A stretch of 64,000 bases of DNA, taken from contig NZ_JBNPXH010000001.1 in NCBI RefSeq assembly GCF_050433395.1, positions 682,001 to 746,000 on the forward strand. Reading direction: 5' to 3'. A program made the position numbers and the translations under genes. A model generated the notes under the pieces. It was not told the DNA's origin. It saw only the letters and a list, made by a program, of their open reading frames with translations, and did no database searches. This DNA comes from Mobilitalea torta. GTDB lineage: Bacteria > Bacillota > Clostridia > Lachnospirales > Lachnospiraceae. Shown here in pieces: positions 44,580-53,505 of this stretch (positions are counted from its first letter, which is position 1; each line of letters opens with the position of its first letter).

Positions 44580-47183
44580 ATGTATTCAGTGAATATTAAC
44601 GATCAGGTATACGAGTCGGAACAAGATATGCCCCTCATGGATTTTCTCCGTGACGAGCTGAAAATCACTTCCGTAAAAAATGGCTGCAAGGAGGGGGCCT
44701 GCGGTACCTGTACGGTTATCATTGACGGCAAGACCTCCCGGTCCTGTGTGCAGAAGCTGTCCAGGCTGGAGGGAAAGAAGATCCAGACCATCGAAGGCTT
44801 TACCGACAGGGAACGGGATGTATTCGCGTATGCCTTTGCCCAGGCAGGAGCAGTGCAATGCGGCTTCTGTATCCCGGGAATGGTGGTATGCGGCAAATGT
44901 CTTGTCGACCAGAATCCCGATCCTACCAAAGAAGAAGTCAGATTCGCCATCCGTAATAATATGTGCCGTTGTACCGGCTATCTCAAGATAGAAGAAGCAA
45001 TCCTTCTGGCGGCTAAGATGCTGAGAGAGGGAACTGAGATTCCGTCGGAGGAGCAGGAAGCCCGTGTGGGGAACAAGGTGCACCGCGTGGATGCGGCTCC
45101 CAAGACCCTGGGCACGGCCATGTATGCCGATGATTATTATTTGGAAGGAATGCTGTACGGCAAGAATGTATTCAGTAAATACGCCAGGGCGAAGGTTCTG
45201 TCCATTAACAAGGAGAAGGCTCTAGCCCTTCCCGGAGTAGTGGCGGTCTATACGGCCGAGGATATTCCGGGGAAACGCTACATCGGACATCTGGCCCAGG
45301 ACTGGCCGGGGATGATTGCCATCGGCGAAGAGACAAAATGCATCGGAGACACCCTGGCAATGGTGGTTGCGGAGACCAGGGAGCAGGCAATCCAGGCGGC
45401 AAAAGCCGTGGAAGTGGAATATGAGGAGCTGACACCCGTGTGCTCTCCGAAGGAGGCCATGGAGCCGGGAGCGCCTCAGATTCATGGGGAAGGCTACACC
45501 CTCTTTGGTAAGTTCATTGTACCGGAGAATAACCTCTACAGCCATCAGGAGGTGAAGCGGGGCGATGCCGAAAGAGCGTTGGCGGATTCTAAATATGTTG
45601 TGGAAGCAACCTTCTCCCTTCCGCCCACGGAGCACGCCTTTATGGAGCCGGAGACAGCCGTAGCTATGCCGGACGGGGACGGAATATTTGTAATTACCGG
45701 CGGACAGGGTATTTATGACGAATATCATGAGCTGAGCAACTATCTGGGCATTCCCCAGGAAGCGGTACGCATTCAGAGCGCCATTGTGGGAGGCGGCTTC
45801 GGCGGCAAGGAGGACATGAGTGTCCAGCACCAGGCAGCCCTGTGCGCTTATCTTACCAAGCGTCCGGTGAAGGTTTCCTTCAGCCGTCAGGAAAGTATCA
45901 ACTATCATCCGAAACGCCATGCTATGGAGATCTATTGTAAGATCGGCTGTGATGAAAACGGCATTATTCAGGGGTTAAAGGCGAGACTCACCTCGGACAC
46001 GGGAGCCTATGGCTCCCTGGGAGGACCGGTACTGCAAAGGGCCTGTACCCATATCGGAGGACCTTATAATTATCAGAATGTGGATGTAGAGGGTAATGCA
46101 TACTATACCAATAACCCTCCGGCCGGAGCCTTCCGCGGCTTTGGCGTTACCCAGTCCTGTGCGGTGGTGGAACCGCTGATTAATCTGCTGGCGGAAAAGG
46201 CGGGCCTCTCCGGTTGGGAGATCCGTTACCGCAATGCAATCCGTCCCGGACAGTCCCTGCCCAACGGACAGATTGCAGATGAGGGCACCGCAATGGCGGA
46301 GACTCTGGAAGCGGTGAAGGAAGCCTTTGATCAATATGAGGCAGATCCCAATTATTATGTGGGAATTGCCAGTGGTATGAAGAATGCAGGACTTGGCGTG
46401 GGAGTGAGGGATATTGGCCGCTGTAACCTGAAGGTGATGGACGGCAAGGTTCATGTCAGATCTTCCGCGGCAGCCATCGGACAGGGACTGCAGACCGTAT
46501 TGCTTCAGATCGTCTGTGAAACCGCAGGACTGTCCAGGGATGTCGTCGTCATAGAACAGCCTGATACAAGGTATACTCCGGATTCCGGAACAACAACAGC
46601 CTCCCGTCAGACGGTATTTGCCGGTGAAGCGGCACACCAGTCTTCCGCGGCACTGAAGGCTGATCTGGACAGTGGTCTGACGCTGGAGGAGCTGGAAGGG
46701 AAGGAGTATCTGGGAGAATATGAGTTCAAATCGGATCCCATCGGCTCTCCCAAGCCCAACCCTGTAAGCCATGTGGCATACGGCTATGCCACCCAGCTCT
46801 ATATTCTGGACCAGGAGGGCAAGGTGGTGAAGATTGTTGCTGCCCACGATGTGGGGAAGGCAATCAATCCCCTCAGCCTCTCCGGGCAGGTAGACGGCGG
46901 TGCCGCAATGGCTCTGGGATATGGACTGACGGAGGATTTCCCTCTGAAGAACGGCGTTCCTCAGGTGAAGCTGGGAACTCTGGGGCTGTTTAAGGCCAGC
47001 CAGATGCCGGAGATTGAGCTGCATCTGGTGGAAAAGAACCGGGCGGACCTGGCCTACGGTGCAAAGGGTATCGGAGAGATCGTAGCCGTTATGGGTGCTC
47101 CCGCCTGCCAGAATGCTTATTATAAAAAGGACGGCATCTTCAGGACGAAGCTGCCGCTGGAGAATACGTATTATCATAAGTAA
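44580..47183 (+). CDS. xdh: Xanthine dehydrogenase, fused 2Fe-2S and molybdopterin subunits
   Basis: An 867-residue fusion. Residues 1-155 carry two 2Fe-2S clusters: CKEGACGTC with a later CVQKL, then QCGFCIPGM and CRCTGY. The rest is the molybdopterin part (GTAMYADDYY, VGGGFGGKED about 400, PPAGAFRGFG about 515, GAKGIGE near the end with the catalytic glutamate). This arrangement matches the selenium-dependent xanthine dehydrogenase family. An FAD subunit gene is not next to it, so another flavoprotein, perhaps YgfK, must connect it to NAD(P). The MocA-like gene just upstream should mature its cofactor. Confidence 0.93.
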   Translation: MYSVNINDQVYESEQDMPLMDFLRDELKITSVKNGCKEGACGTCTVIIDGKTSRSCVQKLSRLEGKKIQTIEGFTDRERDVFAYAFAQAGAVQCGFCIPGMVVCGKCLVDQNPDPTKEEVRFAIRNNMCRCTGYLKIEEAILLAAKMLREGTEIPSEEQEARVGNKVHRVDAAPKTLGTAMYADDYYLEGMLYGKNVFSKYARAKVLSINKEKALALPGVVAVYTAEDIPGKRYIGHLAQDWPGMIAIGEETKCIGDTLAMVVAETREQAIQAAKAVEVEYEELTPVCSPKEAMEPGAPQIHGEGYTLFGKFIVPENNLYSHQEVKRGDAERALADSKYVVEATFSLPPTEHAFMEPETAVAMPDGDGIFVITGGQGIYDEYHELSNYLGIPQEAVRIQSAIVGGGFGGKEDMSVQHQAALCAYLTKRPVKVSFSRQESINYHPKRHAMEIYCKIGCDENGIIQGLKARLTSDTGAYGSLGGPVLQRACTHIGGPYNYQNVDVEGNAYYTNNPPAGAFRGFGVTQSCAVVEPLINLLAEKAGLSGWEIRYRNAIRPGQSLPNGQIADEGTAMAETLEAVKEAFDQYEADPNYYVGIASGMKNAGLGVGVRDIGRCNLKVMDGKVHVRSSAAAIGQGLQTVLLQIVCETAGLSRDVVVIEQPDTRYTPDSGTTTASRQTVFAGEAAHQSSAALKADLDSGLTLEELEGKEYLGEYEFKSDPIGSPKPNPVSHVAYGYATQLYILDQEGKVVKIVAAHDVGKAINPLSLSGQVDGGAAMALGYGLTEDFPLKNGVPQVKLGTLGLFKASQMPEIELHLVEKNRADLAYGAKGIGEIVAVMGAPACQNAYYKKDGIFRTKLPLENTYYHK

Positions 47184-47342
47184 GGTAACCATATGCTACA
47201 TTCAATATATCAAGCTTCATAAGGAAACAGCAGCAAAAAACAGACAGCTCAGTTGACAGAATGGATGACACATAGAACTTGTAGGATATAGGCATCATGA
47301 ATGCATTTGTAACTATTTTAACCCAATAAGGAGGGTATGTGA

Positions 47343-48758
47343 ATGCAAGTACAGGTTGTTCCGTTAATTATTGTCATTGTTTACATGATTGGTATGCTGT
47401 TGGTTGGTTTTCTAACAAATAAGTATATTATTAAGGACAGTGTGGATTATATGCTGGCTGGAAGAAGAATGGGCCTGTTTATGGTGGCGTCCTCTCTATC
47501 CGCTAATAATATCGGGGGCGGCAGCACCACCGGTGTTGCGGCAAGGGCATTCTCGGGCTGGGGCTTGAGCGCCGCCTGGTATGTGCTGGCTGCGGCAGTT
47601 GCAATGATCCCATTGGCGTATTTTGCCCCTAGGATTCGTAAAACCCTGGCCGTTACCATACCGGAGGTAGTACATCGAAGGTTTGGGCCAACTGCCGGGT
47701 TGTTTACGGCAGTGTTGAATGTAGTATCCCTGTTCTGCCTGACGGCATCCCAGATTCTTGCTTCAGGAACCGTAGTGAGCTCCCTGACGGGACTGCCTCT
47801 CAATGTATGTATTCTGATAGCGGGCTTTGTAGTTATCTTCTATACAACCATGGGAGGAATGCTGGCAGACGCCATTACCGATGTGGTTCAGTTTTTGATT
47901 ATATTCTTTGGACTTTTGATCGCCCTGCCCTTTATTATCAATGGTGCGGGCGGATGGCAGGCGATATCGGCAGCCCTGCCTGCGGCAGAATTCAATGTAA
48001 CCAAGGTGGGCATTGTAACGATTATCGGGTTGATCTTTAACTATTTCTGTACCTTCTTATCGGGACCGGAGATGGTCAGCCGCTTCTCCTCCGCCGAGGA
48101 TGCCAAGACGGCACAGAAAGCATCGCTTCTGTCCGGTATCATGATGGCGCTGTTGGCCTTTATACCAACCATCATCGGCTTGGTTGCCCTGGCAGAAAAT
48201 CCTGGATTGGATAACGGAGCAGGTACGACAGCGCTGATGTATGCCACTACGAATTATGCTCCGGCCTGGATTACCGGTGCAGTGGCGGCTGCGATTGTGG
48301 CGGCCACCATGTCCAGTGCGGATTCCAATCTGCTCTGTGCGTCTACCATTATAACAAAAGATATCTACCAGAAATACATTAATAAGAATGTGGAAGACAG
48401 AAAGCTGATCACAATTACCAGGATAAGCAATGTGATAATTTGTGTGGTCAGTATGGGTATCGCTTTATTTAATATAAGCCTTGTTACCTTGAATCTCTTT
48501 GCTTTCGCTCTTCGTTCGGCGGGTCCCTTCGCTGCTTACGGCCTTGGGCTGGCAGTAAAGAATGCAACGAAGAATGCAGGCTTGATCTCCATTCTGGTGG
48601 GTTCGGTTGCAGTTGTATATTGGCAGCTGATCGGATCCCCCTTCGGAATACTGGCAATTGTATTCGGATGCTTCTGGGGAATCGCATCGTTCTTTGCGGT
48701 CACCTGGATTGAGAGGAAGATGGGGAAACCGGCGGCACCTTCTGCATATCTGGATTAG
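47343..48758 (+). CDS. Sodium:solute symporter (SSS family)
   Basis: A 471-residue protein with about 13 membrane segments. VDYMLAGRRMGLFMVASSLSANNIGGGSTTG (about 34-64) is the unwound-helix region of SSS transporters, and the Na2 site serines are in AATMSSADSNLL (about 321). The substrate is not readable. Its place at the end of the purine island suggests uptake of a purine, allantoin-like or ureido compound. AAGGAGGG precedes the ATG. Confidence 0.9.
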   Translation: MQVQVVPLIIVIVYMIGMLLVGFLTNKYIIKDSVDYMLAGRRMGLFMVASSLSANNIGGGSTTGVAARAFSGWGLSAAWYVLAAAVAMIPLAYFAPRIRKTLAVTIPEVVHRRFGPTAGLFTAVLNVVSLFCLTASQILASGTVVSSLTGLPLNVCILIAGFVVIFYTTMGGMLADAITDVVQFLIIFFGLLIALPFIINGAGGWQAISAALPAAEFNVTKVGIVTIIGLIFNYFCTFLSGPEMVSRFSSAEDAKTAQKASLLSGIMMALLAFIPTIIGLVALAENPGLDNGAGTTALMYATTNYAPAWITGAVAAAIVAATMSSADSNLLCASTIITKDIYQKYINKNVEDRKLITITRISNVIICVVSMGIALFNISLVTLNLFAFALRSAGPFAAYGLGLAVKNATKNAGLISILVGSVAVVYWQLIGSPFGILAIVFGCFWGIASFFAVTWIERKMGKPAAPSAYLD

Positions 48759-49093
48759 TCATAATGAAAATTTGAGGATTTATCCGGGATAATCTGAGAA
48801 AGCCGTATTTCCCGGGATAATTGATAAATTGAATGTAGATGCGATGAAGGGATAAATCAAACACCCCTCCGGACAAGCAGCATGAGAAACTGCCGCCAGT
48901 ATTCCGGAGGGGTATTCTCTGGTCAGGGTATTCTTTACGCAGATATGGATCCTGCACCGATGTCTGTGTGCCGACAAAGCTTCGCAGGGAAAGTCGGGCG
49001 GTCATGATGTAAACCTGTTATGATACATACAGGTGCTTATGACGGGCACTACAGCAGAGGGAACTGACGTCAGGAAGCAAGAGGAGATGAATT
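48759..49093. other. Intergenic region after the purine island
   Basis: About 335 bases without a supported gene. It holds the hairpin at 48863-48913 and the ribosome-binding site AAGAGGAG for the gene at 49094. A short ORF from 49033 overlaps that gene in another frame and is probably chance. Confidence 0.5.
48863..48913 (+). terminator. Probable terminator of the purine operon
   Basis: A perfect 11-bp GC-rich stem (48863-48873 with 48903-48913) with a 29-base loop, followed only by ATTCTCT. It lies 105 bases after the transporter stop. Confidence 0.5.
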
Positions 49094-49930
49094 ATGAACA
49101 GTTGGACAGAAGGGATTCAAAATGCGATTTGGTATATGGAAGAACATATTACCGAACCGATGGATATCGAGGAGATTGCCGGATGTGCATATGTTTCTGC
49201 CTTTCATTTTCAGCGGATCTTCAGCGTGCTATGTGGATTTACGGTGGGGGAATATATTCGAAACCGCCGCCTGTCACTGGCGGCGCAGGAGCTTTCCTGC
49301 TCGAATAGGAAGGTGATTGATGCCGCACTGAAATACGGCTATGATTCTCCTGACAGCTTTGCAAAGGCTTTCCTGCGGTTTCATGGCATCTCACCCTCCG
49401 CTGCAAAGGAAAAGGGGGCAAGCCTCAGGGCATTTGCACCCGTAAGAATAAAACTGACCTTGGAGGGCGGAAACATGATGGAGTACAAAATTGTAGAAAA
49501 AGCGGCATTTACGGTAATGGGAGTTTTAAGGAACTTCTCTGCGGAGACGGCCTACCGGGAGATTCCTGCGTTCTGGCAGGAGCACACGGCGAAAGAGGAT
49601 AAGAAGGTTTGCGGAATGTACGGTGTTTGCATTGATAGCGACGGACAGCCGTTTGACTATCTTATTGCAGACAACTATGTGCCTTGGAATGAGATACCGG
49701 AAGGGTATGTTACAAGGACTATTCCGGCAGGCTCATGGGCGGTGTTCCCTTGCAGGGGAGCTTTGCCCGAGGCGCTTCAGAAGGTGAACACTGCAATCTG
49801 GAATGAATGGCTGCCTAATTGCAAGGACTATAAGCTTGGGGGAAACTATAACATTGAGATGTATGCTCCGCCGTGTGAAAATCCTGCGGATACCTACAGC
49901 GAGATATGGGTGCCGGTGGAACGAATCTGA
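49094..49930 (+). CDS. AraC-family regulator with GyrI-like effector domain
   Basis: A 278-residue protein. Residues 1-105 are an AraC double helix-turn-helix (IEEIAGCAYVSAFHFQRIFSVL, then KVIDAALKYGYDSPDSFAKAFLRFHG), and 130-278 are a GyrI-like small-molecule binding domain (MEYKIVEKAAFTVMG ... GGNYNIEMYAP ... YSEIWVPV). This Rob/BmrR-like design usually responds to drugs or other hydrophobic cations and activates efflux genes. It stands alone, and no target is evident beside it. Confidence 0.92.
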   Translation: MNSWTEGIQNAIWYMEEHITEPMDIEEIAGCAYVSAFHFQRIFSVLCGFTVGEYIRNRRLSLAAQELSCSNRKVIDAALKYGYDSPDSFAKAFLRFHGISPSAAKEKGASLRAFAPVRIKLTLEGGNMMEYKIVEKAAFTVMGVLRNFSAETAYREIPAFWQEHTAKEDKKVCGMYGVCIDSDGQPFDYLIADNYVPWNEIPEGYVTRTIPAGSWAVFPCRGALPEALQKVNTAIWNEWLPNCKDYKLGGNYNIEMYAPPCENPADTYSEIWVPVERI

Positions 49931-49954
49931 TTTTTAAGGCTGTCATGACGTATA

Positions 49955-49985
49955 GTTGAGCAGAGCTAATTAAGCTCTGCTCAAC
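49955..49985. terminator. Bidirectional hairpin between convergent genes
   Basis: A perfect 12-bp stem (49955-49966 with 49974-49985) with a 7-base TAATTAA loop. The TGA of the minus-strand gene lies in its right arm. Confidence 0.7.
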
Positions 49986-50784
49986 TGCTTTCACTGAGGC
50001 CTTCCTTCTCCGAGGGCTGTGCCGGAATCTTGGATTTTAAAATAAACCGTTTGACAAAATTCCCTTTGCCTCTTTGCTTGATATAGAAATATCCAAAGGT
50101 GGAGAATACGGAAGCGCCGATAAAATTAACGACCAAATCCATCATGGTATCAATGAGTCCGATATCGATATAGGCCTTCCAGGACTCCCCGTTGACCGAA
50201 AGGCTGTCGATCGTAACCTTCACCGGTACATTTAACCCCTGTTCATTCAGCAGTACGGACCGGATGGTGGTCAGATAGGTATCCTTCTGCATATCAAAGC
50301 CAAGGAATCGATCCATGGCGAACTCAAACATTTCCCAGACCACACCGATGGTCATAGAGAAGCAGAAAGCCACCAGGGCTACGAATACCGGGGAGAGGGA
50401 GATGGCAAATTTATCGTTTTTATTTAATATATCAATCAGCGACAAACCGATAGCGGCGGCAAGGAAGCCGTTGAGGGTATGCAGCGTCGTATCCCAGTAG
50501 GGGAAAATAAGATAGTAAGAATTGATCTCTCCCAGAATTTCAGCAGAATAGATGAAAAGCAGGATGATTACCTCCAGGGTATCGGGAATATCAATATGGA
50601 CTCTCTTCTCTATGAAGCTGGGCACCATGAATAGAATTAAGGTTAAGATGCAAAGGAATATGTTCTCATAATCCCTGGTTCTGATTTGATCAATAATGAC
50701 GATGATTACAGATAAACGAAGCAGCAGATAAACGATGGACAGCCATTTTATTTTCTTTCCGGGGTGAGATTTGATATTTTTCAT
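49981..50784 (-). CDS. Polytopic membrane protein, unknown (resembles YjdF/DUF2238)
   Basis: A 267-residue protein with about six membrane spans. YWDTTLHTLNGFLAAAIG, then VWEMFEFAMDRFLGFDMQ and IDTMMDLVVNFIGA contain conserved-looking His, Asp and Glu within or at membranes, as in DUF2238/YjdF-type proteins. Function is unknown. The start at 50784 follows AAGGAGGAC; the longer frame to 50859 has no good site. The C-terminus is cytoplasmic and charged. Confidence 0.7.
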   Translation of the reverse strand: MKNIKSHPGKKIKWLSIVYLLLRLSVIIVIIDQIRTRDYENIFLCILTLILFMVPSFIEKRVHIDIPDTLEVIILLFIYSAEILGEINSYYLIFPYWDTTLHTLNGFLAAAIGLSLIDILNKNDKFAISLSPVFVALVAFCFSMTIGVVWEMFEFAMDRFLGFDMQKDTYLTTIRSVLLNEQGLNVPVKVTIDSLSVNGESWKAYIDIGLIDTMMDLVVNFIGASVFSTFGYFYIKQRGKGNFVKRFILKSKIPAQPSEKEGLSESS

Positions 50785-50898
50785 TCGGGTCCTCCTTTTG
50801 TAAATTGCAGATGATCGGCCGACAGACTTCATTATACTGCATTTACGCATATTGCACAATCATCACTGTCTGGCTGTGGCGATGAAGAATAAAATTTT

Positions 50899-51597
50899 TT
50901 ACTCTGAACTATTCTCTAAAATATCTGCCTTGATATCAGTGCATGTGATTTGCAATATAAGACATTCGTATCCATTTTCAATATACAGACAAAAGCCTAT
51001 TTGTCCCCCTGGCATTTTCATGACATGATGCATGTCAACATGGTTACTTCCAGGACCTATGAAGCTGCTTTCACCTTTCATCTCTATTTTATGTATATTG
51101 ATGAAGCTTAATGTTGCCGGATTAACATTAACGGGTATGCTTTTATTTTTTCTCCTGCCGCCATAACAAAGTACATTTTCCAGGGTTATCACACATGTCT
51201 GTTCTCTCATATCTATATTGATATCCTTGACTATAGAATCTTCTATTTGGAAGTCTGCCAGTGGAGGGTAATTATAATAGGTTTCCTCTAATACTAATTT
51301 ATGCTTTTCCATTGAGGCTTCAATGTCATGCATATACTGGATTAAGTCTGCCAGCCGAGGATAATTAGAAACCAAAGCGTTGTTTCTTATATCAGTTTCA
51401 ATATCAATCCAATATTCCGAAGACTTAATCAGGTCAATAAGAAAACAATTCAACTCATCATCACCATAATTAGTAATTAAATTCTGATTTTGATGGGAAG
51501 GAATAGAGGATTGATGATATAAATCGGATAAGGTACGATTTACTGTTATGCCGGAAATGCAAAGATATGACAAGTAATTACGATATAAAGTCAGCAT
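50899..51597 (-). CDS. Protein of unknown function
   Basis: A 232-residue soluble protein. The N-terminal half is predicted helical (a DLIQYMHDIEASMEKHKLVLEE coiled-coil-like helix near 83-104). The C-terminal half is beta-rich (VKDINIDMREQTCVITLENVLC, then IEMKGESSFIGPGSN). No signal peptide or known motif is seen. Lower G+C than its neighbours suggests it may be acquired. A strong promoter stands at 51681-51710 and AAAGGGG precedes the ATG. Confidence 0.6.
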   Translation of the reverse strand: MLTLYRNYLSYLCISGITVNRTLSDLYHQSSIPSHQNQNLITNYGDDELNCFLIDLIKSSEYWIDIETDIRNNALVSNYPRLADLIQYMHDIEASMEKHKLVLEETYYNYPPLADFQIEDSIVKDINIDMREQTCVITLENVLCYGGRRKNKSIPVNVNPATLSFINIHKIEMKGESSFIGPGSNHVDMHHVMKMPGGQIGFCLYIENGYECLILQITCTDIKADILENSSE

Positions 51598-51680
51598 GGA
51601 TATCCCCTTTCGCTAATTATACAGATCATAATTTCCGCCTGCAAAGGCATCTGCCTGGGTGACCTGAATATAGAGCTTGT

Positions 51681-51710
51681 ATTATACCTTATTATTCGAT
51701 GAAATATCAA
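51681..51710 (-). promoter_or_regulatory. Promoter of the 50899-51597 gene
   Basis: On the minus strand TTGATA (51705-51710), an 18-base spacer and a perfect TATAAT (51681-51686), about 85 bases before the start codon. Confidence 0.6.
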
Positions 51711-51778
51711 TAGTTTATATGATTATAACCGCAAAACTTTCCGCGGATCGAAAAAACACGCTGTCCTGTATTCAATAA

Positions 51779-51820
51779 GAGAGAAGGAAGCAGCTGATGT
51801 TTCAGCCGCCTCCTTCTCTC
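51779..51820. terminator. Hairpin terminator after the CBS gene
   Basis: An imperfect stem of about 19 bp (51779-51797 with 51802-51820) lies 30 bases beyond the CBS gene stop on the minus strand. Confidence 0.6.
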
Positions 51821-51850
51821 ATTCTGTAATATTTGACGGATAAGATGGTA

Positions 51851-52267
51851 CTAGCCCGGCATGGAAATGTTCTTCAGCGCATCCTCGGCGCAATCCTGAC
51901 AGGCAGGCTCTAAGGAAATATCACCAAGAGCAACGATCCCGATCAGGCTGTTATTCTCTACCACGGGAAGCCGCCGGATCTGACGGTCACTCATTAATCG
52001 GGCCGCATCATCCACATCGGTCTCGGGATTGGCAAAAGTAACATCCTTCGTCATAATATCACCGACCCTCTGGCTGGAGGTATCCTTACCGGAGGCTACA
52101 GAACGGACTGCAATATCCCGGTCAGTTATGATCCCGACCAGCTTGTTCTGGGTACATACCGGAAGAGAACCGCAATTATACTGCTTCATTAATTGGGCTG
52201 CGTGTTCGATGGAATCATCACAGCGCAGGCTGGCAACATCCTTCGTCATAATATCTCTTACCTTCAT
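51851..52267 (-). CDS. Tandem CBS-domain protein
   Basis: A 138-residue protein made of two CBS domains forming one Bateman module: MKVRDIMTKDVASLRCDDSI ... LVGIITDRDIAVR and VGDIMTKDVTFANPETDV ... LIGIVALGDISLE. Such modules bind adenosine nucleotides and often act as cytoplasmic energy sensors. The C-terminal CQDCAEDAL adds two cysteines. The ATG at 52267 is preferred over the one at 52279 because GGAGG lies between them. No partner gene is adjacent. Confidence 0.88.
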   Translation of the reverse strand: MKVRDIMTKDVASLRCDDSIEHAAQLMKQYNCGSLPVCTQNKLVGIITDRDIAVRSVASGKDTSSQRVGDIMTKDVTFANPETDVDDAARLMSDRQIRRLPVVENNSLIGIVALGDISLEPACQDCAEDALKNISMPG

Positions 52268-52387
52268 ATTAACCTCCATCTGCCGCTTCGGCGGCCTGCA
52301 AAGTCCAACCTAATTGCCTCCAGAAATAGCGTACCCACGATCTCTTACTTTTATTAAATAACGGCAAGATAATATCCCTGGCAGGTT

Positions 52388-53329
52388 TTACTCATCATCC
52401 TCCTCACAGCTGGCACAATTGGAGGAATACGGGTGTTTCTTACAATCATAATTTTCAATCGGCTCCGGTCCGCGGGCAACCACCCGCTGAACCCGTACGA
52501 CGCCATCCTCATCCGCCACAAGTCTCCAGTTCACCATAAGGATGGTTCCGTTGATAATCTCAATACCCGATATTCCTCTGGTATGAATGCAGCAGCCGGT
52601 ATTAAAGTAGGGCAGCTCTTCATTCTTCGGGAACTTTGGCCGATGGGTGTGCCCGCAGATCAGCATCATCTTATGCTTTTGAATCCACTTTTTATAGGCA
52701 CGCTCCACCTTGTGGCGTTTATATAGATTTCTGGCGGGGCTGGAGGGATTCTCGAAGCCCACCACATGCATAAAACGCCAGAAATAACGCATCAGCAGCA
52801 TGGAAAGGAACCAGAGCTGATCATTCATCACATCTCCCTGGTGCCCATGTACCGTGAGAATCTCCTGACCGGTCTCTCTATGCTTTAATATCAGAGCCTC
52901 CAGAGGAACCAGATCCCGGAATAATTCCACCCGCTCCTGGTTATATTCGTCATAAAAGGTGAAGTAATTATCCTTCACATACAATTTTGATTTCAGATAA
53001 ATATTATGATTTCCATAGAGCATGATCATACGTCCGGCATCGAAGAATTTCTTCATAACGATGAAAACATCCGTATGGGCCAGGCGGATATGTTTGAACT
53101 TCGGATATTCCCAGAGCTCGTCGCCGTCCCCCGCCTCCACGTAGACATACCCTTCCCTGTAGTAATAATTCATGGCATGGAGAAAGAGATTCTGGTTTCG
53201 TGCGAATTCATCGGAGACGCTGTCGTCACCCCGGTGAACATCGCTGAAAAAGATGTATTTTGAGCTTTCATCAAAATATTCAAGCTTTGCATTCTGATAA
53301 GCCCTGGTCAAGCGGTTGTTTGTGCGCAT
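52388..53329 (-). CDS. Calcineurin-like metallophosphoesterase
   Basis: A 313-residue protein with the metallophosphoesterase motifs in order: FFSDVHRGD (about 28), AGDGDEL (about 66), YGNHN (about 100), VHGHQGD (about 160) and CGHTHRPKF (about 226). The second motif reads GDGDEL instead of the common GDLxD. The fold resembles UDP-diacylglucosamine hydrolase-like and related phosphoesterases; the substrate is unknown. The C-terminus has a small cysteine cluster (CKKHPYSSNCASCEEDDE) that could bind metal. Confidence 0.85.
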   Translation of the reverse strand: MRTNNRLTRAYQNAKLEYFDESSKYIFFSDVHRGDDSVSDEFARNQNLFLHAMNYYYREGYVYVEAGDGDELWEYPKFKHIRLAHTDVFIVMKKFFDAGRMIMLYGNHNIYLKSKLYVKDNYFTFYDEYNQERVELFRDLVPLEALILKHRETGQEILTVHGHQGDVMNDQLWFLSMLLMRYFWRFMHVVGFENPSSPARNLYKRHKVERAYKKWIQKHKMMLICGHTHRPKFPKNEELPYFNTGCCIHTRGISGIEIINGTILMVNWRLVADEDGVVRVQRVVARGPEPIENYDCKKHPYSSNCASCEEDDE

Positions 53330-53434
53330 TGAATTGCCTCCCTGTGCCTTTTCGTATAATAAATGAAAGGAGTATTAGTATGTCCTGTTTTTTTACATAG
53401 TATAAGCCAGGACGAAAGCATTGCTTCTAATTGC

Positions 53435-53463
53435 TTGCATAGAAAAGCATGCCGTGCTAGACT
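53435..53463 (+). promoter_or_regulatory. Promoter of the D-2-hydroxyacid dehydrogenase gene
   Basis: TTGCAT (53435-53440), a 17-base spacer and TAGACT (53458-53463), about 43 bases before the ATG. Confidence 0.45.
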
Positions 53464-53505
53464 GGAGCCATGGAAGTGATTTTTAATTGACAGGAGGAAT
53501 TGTAT

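Noticed and set aside
45975..47192. 405-codon minus-strand ORF opposite xdh
   Set aside because: Shadow of the molybdopterin domain; histidine/cysteine-rich composition typical of antisense frames.
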